DNA from: Ectobius pallidus
Taxonomy: Eukaryota > Arthropoda > Insecta > Blattodea > Ectobiidae
Length of the DNA: 64,000 nt
NCBI GenBank assembly: GCA_964059195.1
Contig: CAXKWD010000002.1
Coordinates: 52,478,923-52,542,922 of the forward strand
Direction of reading: 5' to 3'
The notes under the pieces are model-generated. The model saw nothing but the letters and a program-made list of their open reading frames with translations. It did no database searches and was not told where the DNA came from. The translations under genes and the position numbers were made by a program. This document shows positions 33,090 to 44,864 of this stretch, piece after piece (the first letter of the stretch is position 1; every line of letters starts with the position of its first letter).

Positions 33090-34630
33090 TATATCCCTAT
33101 AATACAAAGCCACATGGCTGACTGATCGACTCACTCACTGACACTAATGTTTGTCCACTTCCAGATGATCTAGAAACTTCAAATTTGGTACACTTATAGC
33201 TTTTAGGCTGTAAACCACAGGAAAATTCCAAAAAGTATTTTTTAAATATATTTTTAGCCCTAAAAACCCCTGAAAAAGGGCTCACTCACCAACATTAATG
33301 TTTGCCCACTTCTGGATGAGCTACAAACTTGAAATTTGGTACAGATATAGCTTTTAGGCTATAAACCACAAGGAAAATTCTAAAAAGTATTTTTTAAATA
33401 TATTTTTAGCCCTAAAAACCCCTGAAAAGCTCACTCACTGACATTAATGTTTGGCCACTTCCGGATGAGCTACAAACTTGAAATTTGGTACACGTATAGC
33501 TTTTAGGCTGTAAACCACAGGGAAATTCTAACAGTCTTACTAATAATCCAGTTGTAACATTTATACCAGGAATATACACAGCTGAGGAGAAGAACTGTAC
33601 TAATAATCGTTGCATAAGGCTGAATGTGTGCAACCTTTACACAGCCTGGCTCCCTTGTTTAAACTTGGCGTAAATAATCAAGATGGCCGATATCCGTAAC
33701 AGCCGGTCGTCTGGAAGATGTCTGAGATTGAATTTTGAGGCTACGCATATTCTGAGCTGCTTTTGCGGAATTATAAACATTGTTCCTTGTTTGCGGGACA
33801 TATTTCCATACTTGTACCCATGATTACAGCTTTCTGAAAGCAATATAATGAAATACTGGGACTAGAATTACTGTCTGCAGACGATCCATCGTTGTTTGCC
33901 GCTGCACCGATAGATGGCGTTCAGCAGTCCCTTCATAGCCAGGAGCTAGTAACGTCACAAATAGAGTGACGTATTTGATGACGTTGGACGTACAAACCCG
34001 ATGTAAACTCGGCAGTTACACACCCGTTATTGGTAATGCGGCTTATGCAGAACTTACACGGTGAACAACCAAACAACCGTTCAACGCAGATATAAGCAGC
34101 TTTTATTAGTAAGGCTGTAAAAAGTCATTTTAAATTTTTTTTTAGCCCTAAAAACCCCCGAAAAAGGGCTAACTCACCGACATTAATGTTTGCCCACTTT
34201 CGGATGAGCTACAAACTTGAAATTTGGTACACATATAGCTTTTAGGCTGTAAACCACAAGGAAAATTCTAAAAAAGTAATTTAAAAAAATCTTTAACCCT
34301 AAAAACCCCCGAAAAAGGGCTCACTCACTGACATTAAAGTTTGCCCACTTCTAGATGAGCTACAGACTTGAAATTTGGTACACATCTAGCTTTTAGGCTG
34401 TGAAACCACAGGAAATTTCCAAAAAGTGAATTAAAAAAACATTAGCCCTAAAAACCCCCGAAAAAGGGCTCACTCACTGACAATGTTTGCCCACTTCCAG
34501 ATGAGCTAGAAACTTGAAATTTGGTACACATATAGCTTTTAGGCTGTAAACCACAGGAAAATTCCAAAAACCTTTCCCGAGAACCTCAGCGGGGGTTTGG
34601 GGGCTGAGCCCCAATGAGCGAAGCGAGTAT
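33090..34630. repeat. Satellite-like array of about 160-bp units, interrupted
   Basis: At least six units carry 'tgaaatttggtacac.tatag', 'cttttaggctgtaaaccaca', 'gccctaaaaacccc' and 'gaaaaagggctcactcac'. Three lie at about 33110-33540 and three at about 34110-34590, separated by about 570 bp of unrelated sequence. The left edge is 'tatccctataatacaaagcc'. The right edge has a GGGGC/GCCCC hairpin (near 34600) followed by 'gagcgaagcgagtat'. A tandem core with a 3' hairpin resembles Helitron-type non-autonomous elements, but no CTRR end is proven. Confidence 0.75.
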
Positions 34631-34964
34631 AATATGTATAAATATAATCAATCTTTGAAATTTTACAAAATATTTCATATATTTGCAATTTTAAAACATA
34701 ATTATGTTAAATTATATTTAATTACTTTAATAAAAATACGTATTGCATGTGTATTAAAACCAATTTCTTTTAGAAAAAAAAAAAAAAAACATTTTATTGG
34801 CTTATTTCTACTTTACAGTCAGGGACGAAAATTTCAGTAAATTATTTTTTTTTAGCCTTATGAAATTTTATAATAAACTAACAGTACATCTTTAATAATT
34901 CATGTTGTTCCCAGTGGTGAAGCTTAGGGTCTCCATTTGGAGGACCTGAGTATTACTCGGACCT

Positions 34965-35180
34965 GAAAGAGCCGGGGAATTTTGTCCAGAGGTTCTAATT
35001 TAGGCTCGGATTCTTTTACGTACCGTCAATCTACGACACGACCCCCCCCCCCCAACTTAAAGTTTATATATCTGTCCGTGCCCAAGATATTACCGACCAA
35101 GGCCGGGTCTGATCTTGCGACCTTCGGGTCTAGATGCGGGCACGGTATCTATCTCTATGACCACTACGGCGACAAAAATT
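34965..35180 (+). repeat. SINE-like repeat, copy 2 (see 28575-28760)
   Basis: Contains 'ggaattttgtccagagg', 'taatttaggctcgga', a C-run at 35042-35053 and 'gtgcccaagatattaccgac'. The end ('atgcgggcacggtatctatc') includes tRNA-like wording, but A and B boxes are not clear. Confidence 0.4.
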
Positions 35181-36155
35181 ATATATTAACAGTTGCATAA
35201 TTAAACCTTCAAATTTCATTTTAATGACTTTTCTTTCAAAATATTATTTTAGAACAGTAAAATGTGTGGTATAAAAAAGTTTTTTTTGTTTGTAATTTTA
35301 AAAAAGTTGAAAATACATTTCAAGGCTTCATTTTACAAACATAAAATTAGTGAGAGTACCTCGGTGGGCCTCCCTCGAACCACAATCTTGGCTACATCCC
35401 TGTTTACACTGAGAATCTAAAACACAATCTGCAATCAAACTCTGTTTGTATCATAGGGCTGTTTCTCGGTCGTCGTAAAACCTCAGCGCCCTAAATATCG
35501 TGAGATATAATATTTTGTTATATAGGCTAATACAATTTGTTTTAAGTAATATTAAAAAAATCGTCGCCCTGGCAAATACCCATCTGCCCATTTATAAACC
35601 ATGTCTTTATTTGTCTATGTGTGCTAATTCTCGGTACCATTTGAATACTGTATGCCCTTGCGAAGAGCGAATGGTGTTACAATGAACTGGGTCGAGAAAA
35701 TTTGCATTTCTAAAGTGAGTCAATATTTTTGAAACTATTTTTCAGACTCAAACAGGCTAGGTTTCGTTTTCGTAACGATTTATTGGTTTCTAACACTTTT
35801 TATTTTTATTCATTTTTTGTTGTTGAGCATGGAATTCTTTTATAATGTTAGGAACTCTTGTCTTGGGCGTTGTCTAAAGCTCCCTTGGGCTGCACATCTC
35901 CAGGACATTTTGTGATTTGCAATTGCGCAGCAAGGCTGGTCGCTGGTCGACTTACTTCTAGCAGCAGTGACGTAATATTTTGTTAGGGGGCCGAGCCAGA
36001 TTCCGCCTGGTTGGTCGCTTGGTGCAGTGCCCGCTTGCCAGCTTCAAGAGAGCGAACGACTCGTGAGAGAATTCATTGTTTTCAGAGCGACGTGCATTGT
36101 GTACCAGCAGTGTAATTTGGAGAACTTCATGAAAGTGCAATATTGAAGCATTAAC

Positions 36156-36288
36156 ATGAATTGTGAAAAGTTAATTGCAAGTGTTCATAAGAGACCTGTT
36201 CTATGGAATCAGGCTCACCCAGATCACCAGAATAGGTATATTATAACCAAGTACTGGGATGAAGTGGCATTTGAAGTGAAAGCTCACA
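36156..36288 (+). CDS. MADF-BESS protein, exon 1
   Basis: From ATG 36156, 44 codons plus one base reach the donor CACA|GTAAGT (36288/36289), phase 1. The peptide (MNCEKLIASVHKRPVLW, then ITKYWDEVAFEVKAH) is the first half of a MADF (Myb/SANT-like) DNA-binding domain, with the conserved tryptophans at 17 and 35. It was too short to stand alone as a reading frame; it is recognised because the second half of the domain begins at the next acceptor in matching phase. The preceding 200 bp are G+C-richer than the surroundings, as expected of a promoter and leader. Confidence 0.85.
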
Positions 36289-36366
36289 GTAAGTGAATCC
36301 TAAGTTAAAACGTAGCTAGTTAAAATTAAATAATATGAGTTTTTGTGGCGTTTCAAATGAAGAAAA

Positions 36367-36491
36367 TCTCGGGTTTTCAGCCAGGTGAGAAGTTCGGCGT
36401 TACCGGATTTAAGGATCTCTGAGGATGGCGGCGCGTCAGCCTCTGAAACGTAGGACAACGTTGAACTTCTCACCTGGCTGCAAACCCGAGA
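36367..36491. mobile_element. Fold-back element in the MADF intron
   Basis: The 29-bp arms 36367-36395 and 36463-36491 pair with one mismatch. The loop holds 'ctgagga' (36419-36425), a GGC/GCC stem and 'gaaac' (36445-36449), the same hammerhead-like layout as at 13490. It lies 78 bp after the exon-1 donor. Confidence 0.75.
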
Positions 36492-37289
36492 AGAATTTCT
36501 ACAATTAGAATTAGACGATCCTAGAAATTTAGGTTAATATTAGGGGTACAAGCATATTAGTAATTAGTGTATAATTTGCAATGAGTTCAAGAAAGGGGTC
36601 CCACATTATTGTTGTATTTGTTATTACTGACGACCTGCGAAGTAGGGTGGCCAGAACTACAGACACAAAAAACAGAACTCAATCAAAACGACCGTGATAT
36701 ACTAGACTACCGCTTTTTTCTTATCTTATTGACGAAATTGCCATTAGATAATAAATAAATTTATAGCAACTAATAAATTCTCACTATTGGATCCAACTAA
36801 CAAATGAAATAATTTGCATTTAATTAAACATTTGTTGCACGATATGAGGTATAATTTAATAGTTTCCATTAAGAATAATAGTTATAATTATTTTTCATTT
36901 ATTTTTCAGTTACAAACAAGATAGTTTTTTAAACAAACCACACTAATTTACAGTACCAAAATAATAAAATTTAAAAAAATGCATTAAAATAAAACTTTAA
37001 GGCTTATTTTTACAACTGTTAGTAAGTACTGTTAGGCTAATATAAATGCCATAAGGGTAACAAAACAGTTTATTTAAGAATACTAAATGAGAAGTTCATT
37101 TTAATGTAGTGAATATCATTATTTTTTTCAATTCGGGGGGGGGGGGGGGGCTTGGGCCCCTGATTTTACATAAACTTCCATTTCGCAGGAATTTTTTGAA
37201 AAAGGAGGATATGTATGATATTTTAAAGCCTATTTGTGGATCACAAGGTAAGGTGTTTCAAAAAAGGAGTATCCTGCAAAATGCAGGAT

Positions 37290-37460
37290 CTGTGGTCCAC
37301 CCTACTGGTCTACTGGCTAATTCAGTGGTTAGCTGCTTGGCTATGGGTTCGATCCCCGGTACCCCATCGGATTTTCGTGAGGTAGAGAAGTCTGAAATGG
37401 GATGTTCTCAGTCTAGTAAGGGTCTTGATAATAATAATAATAATAATAAAAAAAAAATGT
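37290..37460 (+). mobile_element. tRNA-derived SINE with (ATA)n tail
   Basis: The A box 'ctaattcagtggttagctgc' and B box 'gggttcgatcccc' (37345-37357) have tRNA spacing. The body ends in an 'ataataat' run and poly(A) at 37428-37459. A poly(G) run (37135-37150) lies just upstream. Confidence 0.7.
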
Positions 37461-37609
37461 AGCGGCTCTGGTCAAGAAAACCATCAATAATGGCCATTGG
37501 AGTCTACATGCTAGTTACATGCATCTCAAATCCTACCATCTACCAAGATAATATTTGGAGGTAAATGATGCAGCAGTCAGATAGGATGGAAGTTTATTTT
37601 TTTGTTTTA

Positions 37610-37610
<1 letters not shown>

Positions 37611-37664
<54 letters not shown>

Positions 37665-38250
37665 TACTACTACTATTACATCGTTATTATAATTATATTA
37701 TTATTATTCTTAGTAATATTATTATTCCAATCCTCTTACTACTACTACGAGTATTAACAGTACCAAAATTAATATTTAAAAAAAATTGTTATTAATATTT
37801 CATTGTTATTAGTATGTTTAATTTTTTGTATTATTATTATTATTATTAATCATTATAATTATTATATTATTGTTAATAATATTATTCTAATACTATTACT
37901 AGGCCTACTACTATTATTAAAAAAAATGTTATTCATATTTAATTGTTATTAGTATGTTTAATTTTTTGTTTTATTATTATTATTATTATTACTATTATTA
38001 TTACTACTATTACATCATTATTATAATTATTATATTATGATTATTTTTAATATTATTCTAATACTATTACTACTACTATTATTAGTACCAATATTAACAT
38101 TAAAAAAAATTCTTATTCATATTTCGTTGTTATTAGTATATAATTAATGTAATTTTGTTAATATTAGATATTATTTTAATTTTATTAGTACTGTTATCTT
38201 GTTATACTAGTTTCACTTGTGATTATTATAACTATTATATTTACTACTCT
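37611..38250. repeat. TTA-type microsatellite in the MADF intron
   Basis: Long (TTA)n from 37611 to about 37663, followed by degenerate TTA/TAC blocks and three weak repeats of the phrase 'ttgttattagtatgtttaat' (near 37803, 37943 and 38127). Frames over it are simple leucine runs and are not genes. Confidence 0.85.
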
Positions 38251-38255
38251 TATAG

Positions 38256-38983
38256 GAGATGCTGTTCGGAAGAAGTGGAAGTATTTAAAAGATTATTTTC
38301 GCACTGAAACTGTAAAAACAAGTAAAGCAAGGTTAGGGGATCCTGGGAATTTATGTCCTTCTTCGTCCTGGCAGTTTTACAAACTACTATTGTTCCTAAA
38401 GGAAAATATGTCAAACAAACCCAGTGGGGGAAATTCGCTGATTGATGATCAAGCTTTGGAAGAAACTCAAACTTTTGAGGAAATACCAAATTCATCATCA
38501 CCACGAGCACCATCAGAGGAAAGAGTAGCAACACCTCCACGTAGCAGCACACCCCAGTCAATTTTTTCAGAGACTGAGAAAACTGTAGTTCCTAGTAGAA
38601 AGAGAAAGTGCCCTTATGAACAGATTGGAGATGCCTTGTTGGAGGTTGAAAAAGAGAAGCTTGAGTATTTCAGGGAGAAAAACGAGAAGAGAGCTTACGG
38701 AAATGAGGATGCAAACTTTTTACATAGCTTACTTCCACACATGTCAAGAATTCCACCTCATAAAAAGTTACTATTCAGGAAGAAAATGTTGGATTTGGTG
38801 CAGGATTTTGTTTATGAAAACCCGGTACCAAATCAAAACACAGTCTCATCTTTTCCTGATGGTGATTTTGTTTATGAAACTCCTACCTATGGCCAAATCA
38901 CAGAAGAAAGCAGTACTAATAACCATGAAAACCTCAATGTTAATGAGGACTATAAGTACATTCCAGTGTCAACAATAAGATGA
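38256..38983 (+). CDS. MADF-BESS protein, exon 2 (C-terminal 242 residues)
   Basis: The acceptor 'actcttatag' at 38255 restores the frame from exon 1 (phase 1, codon A+GA), giving a 286-aa protein ending at 38983. Residues 46-95 complete the MADF domain (RKKWKYLKDYFR with W52, then SSSWQFYKLLLFL). A serine/proline/glutamate-rich linker with a basic RKRK patch, a likely nuclear localisation signal, follows at about 159-162. Residues 193-230 are a clear BESS motif (FLHSLLPHMSRIPPHKKLLF, then a basic RKKM and LVQDF). The tail has two related phrases, FVYENPVPNQ and FVYETPTYGQ. MADF-BESS proteins are nuclear DNA-binding regulators in arthropods, where MADF binds DNA and BESS mediates protein contacts. 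No sign of decay. Confidence 0.9.
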
Positions 38984-39079
38984 GATACAAGATAATGACG
39001 TTCAAATAACTCTCATTCAGTATAATGTATTCATGGAAATATACAGAATACATGTCTTATGACATGTAGAAGAAAACTA

Positions 39080-39170
39080 GAAGAAAACTTCTCTGATTCT
39101 GGAACTCGAATGCACACAACCTTCAGTTTTCCATGCTAATGTTCTACCAACTGAGCAAGCCAAAGTTCAT
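39080..39170 (-). mobile_element. tRNA-derived SINE fragment, minus strand
   Basis: The reverse complement reads 'ggcttgctcagttggtagaa' (A box), then 'gtgcattcgagttcc' (B box) with tRNA spacing. It lies in the probable 3' UTR of the MADF gene. The arm sequences do not close into a functional tRNA. Confidence 0.6.
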
Positions 39171-39860
39171 ATGGCGGCAGGTGGATCTTTCTCCTTTGAT
39201 TGCCTAGTTACAAATTACTCAAATAAATCTGACTTGGCAGAGAAATTACTAATGCTATTTTATGAGAACAAAACTGTTGATTTTTTAATTAATGGGCCAA
39301 GTCAACAATTACCAATGAGAGTAATTTCCACAGATTCTTTGGGAAGATCATTGACATGGCAAAATTATCTTGACAGAGCCCGTTGAATGAAATTTTTGAT
39401 AAATCTTATAAGTCAGCATACTATAAAATTAATTTATAGTCATATTTCTTTTGGCACTGAGGTGTGGCCTGATTCGTGAACAATTATATGAATGGACTTG
39501 CTACATTATTACAGAAGTATATTAGAATCCTATTTTGTAAATATAGAATCCTATAGGAATACGTTTAGAAGAAATAACTTGTTTACTGTGGCTATCCCTC
39601 TACGTATACAGAGTTATTTCATTTTTATGTAGTATAGGAGTAGTTCCCTTTATACTATCAAAATTAGAACACTTTTTGTAAATTCTTGATATAACAATAA
39701 CACTTTCTACAAAAATGTTTCTAATCCATGTAAAATCATTCTATAAAGATTTCATTGTGTACATTGTATTGGCTATGGTTTTAAAATTGTGATTATGTAA
39801 ATTTTATGTATTACATAACAGTATGACAAATCCCATGTCATATACGCGATCCAAGAATTA

Positions 39861-39866
39861 AATAAA
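39861..39866 (+). terminator. AATAAA signal after the MADF gene
   Basis: A canonical hexamer about 880 bp after the stop at 38983. It is the best candidate poly(A) site before the SINE-like sequence at 39950. Confidence 0.35.
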
Positions 39867-39949
39867 TTTGAACAAGTAAATTAGTAGTGTGCTCGATGAT
39901 ATATTACACGACTTAAGCCTTTCAATGAGGTCGACATAAAGAGAAATCA

Positions 39950-40045
39950 AAGAAGAAAGATTCCATCTGATCAGATCATGAACTCTGAAAAGTCTTGTTG
40001 ATGAAGTCATGGGTTCGAGTTCCACTATTAGAGTGCTTTTCTCAT
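39950..40045 (+). mobile_element. tRNA-like SINE fragment
   Basis: B-box-like 'gggttcgagttccac' at 40010-40024, preceded by 'gtcttgttgatgaagtcat' resembling an anticodon arm. The A box is poor, so this is a partial copy. Confidence 0.4.
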
Positions 40046-41647
40046 AATAATTCTTGTATACTGTAATATACTATTATTTATATCATATAATTTTTTATGT
40101 TTCTTTGCTTGAATTACAATTATAATACAGAATAATATATAGTTCCTAGTGTCAAATAATTATCTTCATCATTTATCACTCCAGTGTTGCCATATTCAAG
40201 AGAAATTATTTTGAAAGATCAAGCTTAAATTTTGGAAGAATAAGTGAATTTAAAAAAATGTAATAAAAACGTAGATGGGAATTGACTCTAATTTTAGTAT
40301 AAAAATATATACCATCAAATTGCATTTATTTAGGCTGTATCCTTGGATTAGTTCAGGGTACTCACTGAATACCTAAAGCATTCCCCTTGCATTACCCCTT
40401 CTATGACCCTGTCTGACACAGCACACCTCTTGCATAACATACAGAGTGTGGAAGCAGTCAGTGGTGTACGTTACCTTTTGCTAACTCCTAAGGAGTATAG
40501 GGCAGCAAAAGAAAAACTTTTCTTTCTGTAAGGACTGGAGATTAGGTTATTTTTGTTTACCTTGCTTAACAAAACAAAATGAAATCTCCTTTTGTTTGAC
40601 GTGTTGTGTACCAATTTGTTTTATTGTAGGCTGCATTTCAACATCAGACGACACTTCAATAGGAACATGCATAGAAGTATGAGACAAGTATCATTTCAGG
40701 GATTGTTCATTTTCATAAACTGTAATCAATTACGAAATTAACTTATCTAATGTTTAGCTGCGACAAATGATTGCTTACTAATAAATGTAACAATCAGCTT
40801 AATATAAGTAACTTTGTATTAACGTTAGAATTTCTTATCAGGGAAGTGGATGTTATCTATTGTAAAAGACAACAGGAAACAGTTGTTAGAAAGTTTAAAA
40901 ACGCAAAACAAACAAATTCAAACAAGGTAGCAAAGAAATCACAGCAAAACAATTGGTTCCTGTCAGCTACTGCATTTCTAAATGTATCGAAGAAAAAAAT
41001 GAAACCATTCATGATGGGGGAGAATGTTAAAGACTGTTTAGCTTAGTAAGAACTGCCACTTAAACTTGACCCATGGTAGTGACATTGAATTTACAAGATT
41101 GTGTAAAAAGAAAATAATTTTTAGTTTCTGTTAATTCATCCACGAAGTTTCAATAAGTTTGATCGTTATAGCTTATACCATATAACTTTCAAATCTGTGC
41201 AAATCATGCTCACAGATTTCAGTTCCCGATGCCTGGTCTAGTTTTCAGTTTCTCAAAGACCACTCACATGCTCATCAGATCAACTTGTTACATGCTGACA
41301 TTCATATGGTAGAGCATAAGCCAATTATTTTAAAAAATTCAAAGTTTTTTGCTGATAATGGAATTAATAACCATTTTTAGGGAAAGTAGGAAAACTGGGT
41401 TTTATTTTTGTATGCTAGTTACAACATTTTCAAGATTTCATAGAATTTCTGAGTTTTTTAGATATCTTTATAATTTGCAACAGTGTTTGAAAAGAGAAAA
41501 AAGTAAAGGTAGTATGATTCTCAACAATTTTATACAAGCATCCCTGGCATAATAAAATGTCAATAGAACAGTTTAGTGAGATTTAAATAATATATTTTGT
41601 GTTGTGCAATTTAGTTCTGTAACTACACCTAGTAATGAAATATAAAT
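40046..41647. other. Gene-free stretch
   Basis: A 91-codon frame at 40771-41046 and a 67-codon frame at 41349 show no recognisable domain or splice context. No bounded repeat was found. Confidence 0.4.
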
Positions 41648-41649
41648 TA

Positions 41650-42305
41650 CCATATTTTACGGACCATAAGACACACCTTTTTACCTTGAAAACAGAGCCT
41701 TGAAAGTTGGGTGCGTCTAATGGTCCGAAGTACACTAAAAAAATTACATTTTGTTAAATATTGCCGGAATACCATAGTTATAAACAAGTTGTTGTAAACA
41801 ATAAGATAGTTAAAAATTTTGGCACAGATTGGACATCAGTGCACTTATCACAACTGCAAAATAAGGGTAGCTGAAAACCAGGTATACAATGCTAAAAGAA
41901 AGGAATGTTGAATTCTTTTACATGAAAGGAGTTGTCTCCACTGGGTGGTTTAAATGAAGCAATGACCTCTAAACAGCCTTGTCCCGTTACACTTACGTAT
42001 GCTGAATTGAGGGTTAGAGGGTGTACAAATATTTTCAGTCTTTCATGAGAAATCAGTTCAGTTGTTAAAATTTACGCATTTTGTCATGTACAGAAGAGAT
42101 TTTCGTACAATGCAGGCTTTAAGTTGGAAGAGATTTACAGTGATCCAATTGTACAAGATTATATATATTATTTATGCAATGAAGTATATTATTCCCTTTA
42201 AAATGTTTCGTTAGAATCACATTAAATTTATTTTCCTTTAAATTTCCATTCTAAAATCAAGGTGCGTCTTATGGCCCGGAGCACCGTATAGTCTGTAAAA
42301 TACGG
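41650..42305. mobile_element. Non-autonomous DNA transposon with 'ccrtattttac' termini, TA site
   Basis: Left 'ccatattttacggaccataa' and the reverse complement of the right end ('ccgtattttacagac', a 16-bp extra piece, then 'ccataagacgcacctt') are inverted repeats. Both ends adjoin TA (41648-41649 and 42306-42307). The interior has no transposase. Confidence 0.7.
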
Positions 42306-42339
42306 TATTCAAGAAAAAAATAAGATATAGAAAAAAAAT

Positions 42340-44030
42340 TGTCTAACTGTAAATAGTTACATAGGAGGAAGAGAGAGTTAGAGTAAGTTCAGAAGCATGG
42401 GTATTTTAAAAGGAATTTGAGAAAATCAACTGGAAAACAGACCATGGAGAATATCTCACCACTGGAATGGTTCAAATACTATAAGGAACTAATGACAGAA
42501 AATAGAGAAGAGTTTCTTCAAGAATCTGAACATCAATAAACACTAACACAGAATAACCTAGAAGCCATTACAAAAGAAGAGGTAATAGAAGCAATTGTTA
42601 GGATAAGGAATAAGAAAGCCTGTGGATCAAGAAACATCCCAGGTGAACTGATAAAATATGAAACAGAAAAATTGCAGGAGCAATTTTATTCACAAAATAT
42701 ATTCAGGGAGAAGATACACCAAATGAGTGGAAAGTATCATATATAATAAGTTTGCATTTATAGGAAAAGTACCGTAATAAGAAAGAACCTACAAATTTTA
42801 GATCAGTATCGGTCATTAGTACTTTAGGAAGATTGTATGGAAAAATATTGAAAAACAGATTTGAAAAGGAATATTCCAGAAAGGAAGCAGAAGAAAAAGC
42901 ATGTTTTAGAGCTGGAAGAAGTACTTTGGATGACGTCTTCTGTTTGACACAGTTAATAGAGAAAAAAATTGATGGTTAACCAAGAGATGCACATAGTATT
43001 TATAAATCTAACAAAAGTACCATATATGATAGTATTCCATTAGTGAAACTATGGCAGGTTTTAGATGAAACAATTGATAATCAAGCTTTAATACAAGCAC
43101 TCAAACAATTATACAAAGACATTACTTCATGTGTTAAAATAAAAAATAAAACAGAAAAATTTTATGTGAATAAAGGTTTGAGACAAGGATACATCCTTTC
43201 TCCTACATTATTCAAAATCTATTTAGAGTAAGATTACATATTAAAATGTTTGAAAAACAGTCATAAACCCATGGGGATACCGATAGAAGATATAATCTTT
43301 ACATCACATTTTGCCGATGACCAAATAATAATGGCACAAGATTATGAAGATATTGAATTCACGACAAGGAAATTAGTTTCAGAATATGAGAAGGGTCATT
43401 TGACAATCAATCAGGAAAAACAAAATAAATGAGCATAGGAGGCATTCAACAAAAAATTAACGTCAAATAATATAGTGATTATTAAAAGCAGAAAGAACTA
43501 CAAATATTTAGGCAATACGTTTCATAAGATAGTGGAATGGAGAAAGAAATTCACAAGAGAAAAGGGATATCCCTCTTAAATGGGATACTGTGGGACACAT
43601 TATCACGAGAAGGAAAAACAGTATATTTATGATTCAACAATTAAGAAAATAATAAAATACGGTTCAGAAATTTGGCCAATTGAAGAAAGAGAGGAAAGGA
43701 AATTATTATTAGCAACAATAATAGATTTTTGGAGGCGAGCAAATAGAACTTCTAGGATGGAAAGAATTAGAAATGAAGAAATTCGGGAACAAATGGAACA
43801 CACTATAATAGGCCTATAAGAAATTAAGGAAAAGCAACTCTTTATGGTATGGTCATGTGAGAAGGATGAGGGAGGAGAGACCAAAGAAGACATGGTTTAA
43901 TGGGATACAAGAAGACATGAAGGAGAAAAGCATTCCTGAATCTATGGGAGGAGAGAGTCTTGGAGATTGAGAATACAGAAGATGAAGACATACATAAAAA
44001 AAAAAATGATGATGATGATGATGTTTATCC
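42340..44030 (+). pseudogene. Degenerate RTE-like LINE with ATG-repeat tail
   Basis: Broken frames in order: a pre-RT segment (LEWFKYYKELMTEN, near 42463), 'EEVIEAIVRIRNKKACG' (near 42580), 'ACFRAGRSTLDDVFCLTQLI' (near 42900), 'GLRQGYILSPTLFKIY' (near 43176), the catalytic-type 'HFADDQIIMAQD' (near 43308), and the C-terminal 'DFWRRANRTSRMERIRNEEI' (near 43727). Several stops and frameshifts separate them, so it is dead. The 3' end is an A-run followed by (ATG)n at about 43998-44024, the usual tail of RTE/BovB elements. The endonuclease half is missing. Confidence 0.85.
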
Positions 44031-44495
44031 ACCTGCTTCCAGCTAACAGTACAATATCTAGGATGGCTAGCACATGGTATGAGAGCCTTATTGTCTTCTT
44101 TCATGTTAAGGAATTTTAATATGTTTCTGTGCAGTCCTCAAAACTTAAAATTTCCACTTTCATAACAAGTTAGGTATTGAAATCCAAGTTCTGTCTGTAG
44201 TCAGGAGGTAAAGCAAGGTTTAGGACTATCAGACAGCTGTCCATGTCCGTATCTGAGATTGCCTATAAACGAGAGTTGAATTTTATTTTATTATTTCAGT
44301 TGGGACATAAAAATCTTTCCATATATTAAGAGCGTCTGCATTGTGGGTTGTCCTAAAGAAGAAATTTCACTGTTGAAGCAGGAACAAACTGACTTTATAG
44401 ATGAATAATTCTATGTTCATTACATCCTAAAATTGAGCCATGTTTTTACTTTCTCTGTGAAAAATTCATGAGGGTCCTCAAAAATTTGTTTGATT

Positions 44496-44541
44496 GTACC
44501 TATAAGATTACTGACAATGTACCTATAAGATTACTGACAAT
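44496..44541. repeat. 23-bp perfect tandem duplication
   Basis: 'gtacctataagattactgac' plus 'aat' occurs twice head to tail. No surrounding feature was recognised. Confidence 0.85.
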
Positions 44542-44864
44542 GATGTTGCTGCTTCTCGGAGCTCGTAAGCATGCATTTATCATAGCTAATCTCACGAGAT
44601 CTTTTGATTTATTTAGAGATAATCAAAACACGAGTAGAATTTAATTGACTATCTCACGATTAGAAGAAAGTATATAAAGATTGCAAGAAATAAATACAAT
44701 AAAATATTCATTATCTTAAATTACTAAACTGTTTTGAAAATGTACATATTTTTTGTTAAAACAGTTGCATTCCATACGTGACTATATGTAATCTCATGGA
44801 GAATGCTATTAAAAAAGGCTTTGTTTATTCAGATTCACTGTTATAAAAACAGTTGCAAAGAATA

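Noticed and set aside
33090..34630. Direct-repeat array as CRISPR
   Set aside because: Units are about 160 bp without short spacers, in a eukaryotic context.
37565..37795. Leucine-rich frame that could look like a membrane protein
   Set aside because: It is translation of the (TTA)n microsatellite.
39171..39386. 71-codon frame (MAAGGSFSFDCLVTNYSNKS...) after the MADF gene
   Set aside because: Directly follows a SINE fragment inside the probable 3' UTR. No domain; most likely chance.
40771..41046. 91-codon frame, plus strand
   Set aside because: Lysine/asparagine-rich, no domain, no splice signals.
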